Shown here: one piece after another, positions 63,966 to 64,000 of the stretch
Numbering within the stretch: position 1 is the stretch's first letter
Layout of the letters: the number at the start of each line of letters is the position of its first letter
Source: Rhizobium redzepovicii
GTDB taxonomy: Bacteria > Pseudomonadota > Alphaproteobacteria > Rhizobiales > Rhizobiaceae
Assembly: GCF_019793435.1 (NCBI RefSeq)
Contig: NZ_JAILYH010000004.1
Location: 310,001-374,000, forward strand
Direction of reading: 5' to 3'
DNA length: 64,000 nt
The notes under the pieces: model-generated
Databases searched by the model: none
What the model was told of the DNA's origin: nothing
Seen by the model: only the letters and a program-made list of their open reading frames with translations
Program-made: the position numbers and the translations under genes

Positions 63966-64000
63966 ATGGCGGGAAAGACGGTTTCTTCCGAACCGCCGGC
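63966..64000 (+). CDS. partial start of a following gene, probably sugar permease
   Basis: An ATG at 63966 opens MAGKTVSSEPP and runs off the window. Only about 11 codons are visible, so the call rests on position: 11 nt after a sugar-binding-protein gene, where permease genes normally lie. There is no clear ribosome site. Confidence 0.4.
   Translation, partial: MAGKTVSSEPP

Overview
The window is high-GC alphaproteobacterial chromosome, most likely from a Rhizobium of the R. leguminosarum/R. etli group. The evidence is the ntrY-ntrX-aminotransferase-hfq-hflX-mazG order, the rhizobial style of intergenic palindromes, the DUF982 proteins, and the density of ABC-transporter catabolic operons. 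The species call rests on gene content only; no database was searched. No CRISPR array, rRNA operon, complete insertion sequence or replication origin was seen. One tRNA gene (Lys, anticodon TTT) is present.

Layout. (a) 1-4005: a one-carbon module, glyA-folD-purU, divergent from a LysR regulator that runs off the left edge. (b) 4264-12220: a core block with ntrY/ntrX (nitrogen-linked two-component system), a D-amino-acid-type aminotransferase, hfq, hflX, then mazG and a nucleoside deaminase on the minus strand. (c) 12485-17693: the siroheme/sulfite-reduction operon cysG-DUF2849-cysI-DUF934, followed by a UbiH-type hydroxylase. (d) 17661-21726: minus-strand single genes (AEC carrier, MBL hydrolase, CcdA, AraC-GyrI regulator). 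(e) 22005-31743: tRNA-Lys followed by an accessory stretch. It is rich in very small membrane, lipoprotein or unknown ORFs, has two DUF982 genes around a DUF4242-adenylate cyclase fusion, contains a decayed remnant gene, and has regulator/oxidoreductase pairs (LysR-FAD monooxygenase, TetR-SDR).

(f) 31765-42428: a MarR-controlled FAD monooxygenase with paired operators, then an apparent nitrogen-compound catabolic locus. The locus has a RidA protein, a flavodoxin-fold reductase, an FAD-linked oxidase, a cytosine-deaminase-like amidohydrolase, a three-gene ThiXYZ-like ABC importer, a LysR regulator and a creatininase-family amidohydrolase. A near-identical 39-nt interrupted dyad lies in front of both the LysR/ABC divergent promoter and the creatininase gene, so these genes are probably one regulon. 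(g) 43337-50789: a sugar operon with ThuA-like and Gfo/Idh/MocA genes, a ROK repressor and a four-gene CUT1 sugar importer. (h) 50902-64000: a uronate/sugar-acid region. KdgD, a mannonate-dehydratase-like enzyme and a FadR-type GntR regulator face a five-gene oligopeptide/oligosaccharide-type ABC importer. A LacI repressor then faces an 839-residue cytoplasmic protein of unrecognised family, which is followed by another sugar-binding protein and the first codons of a further gene.

The best candidates for something undescribed are the LysR regulon in (f), whose substrate is unknown, and the large unassigned protein at 60110-62629, which I infer to be an intracellular carbohydrate-active enzyme fed by the neighbouring importers.
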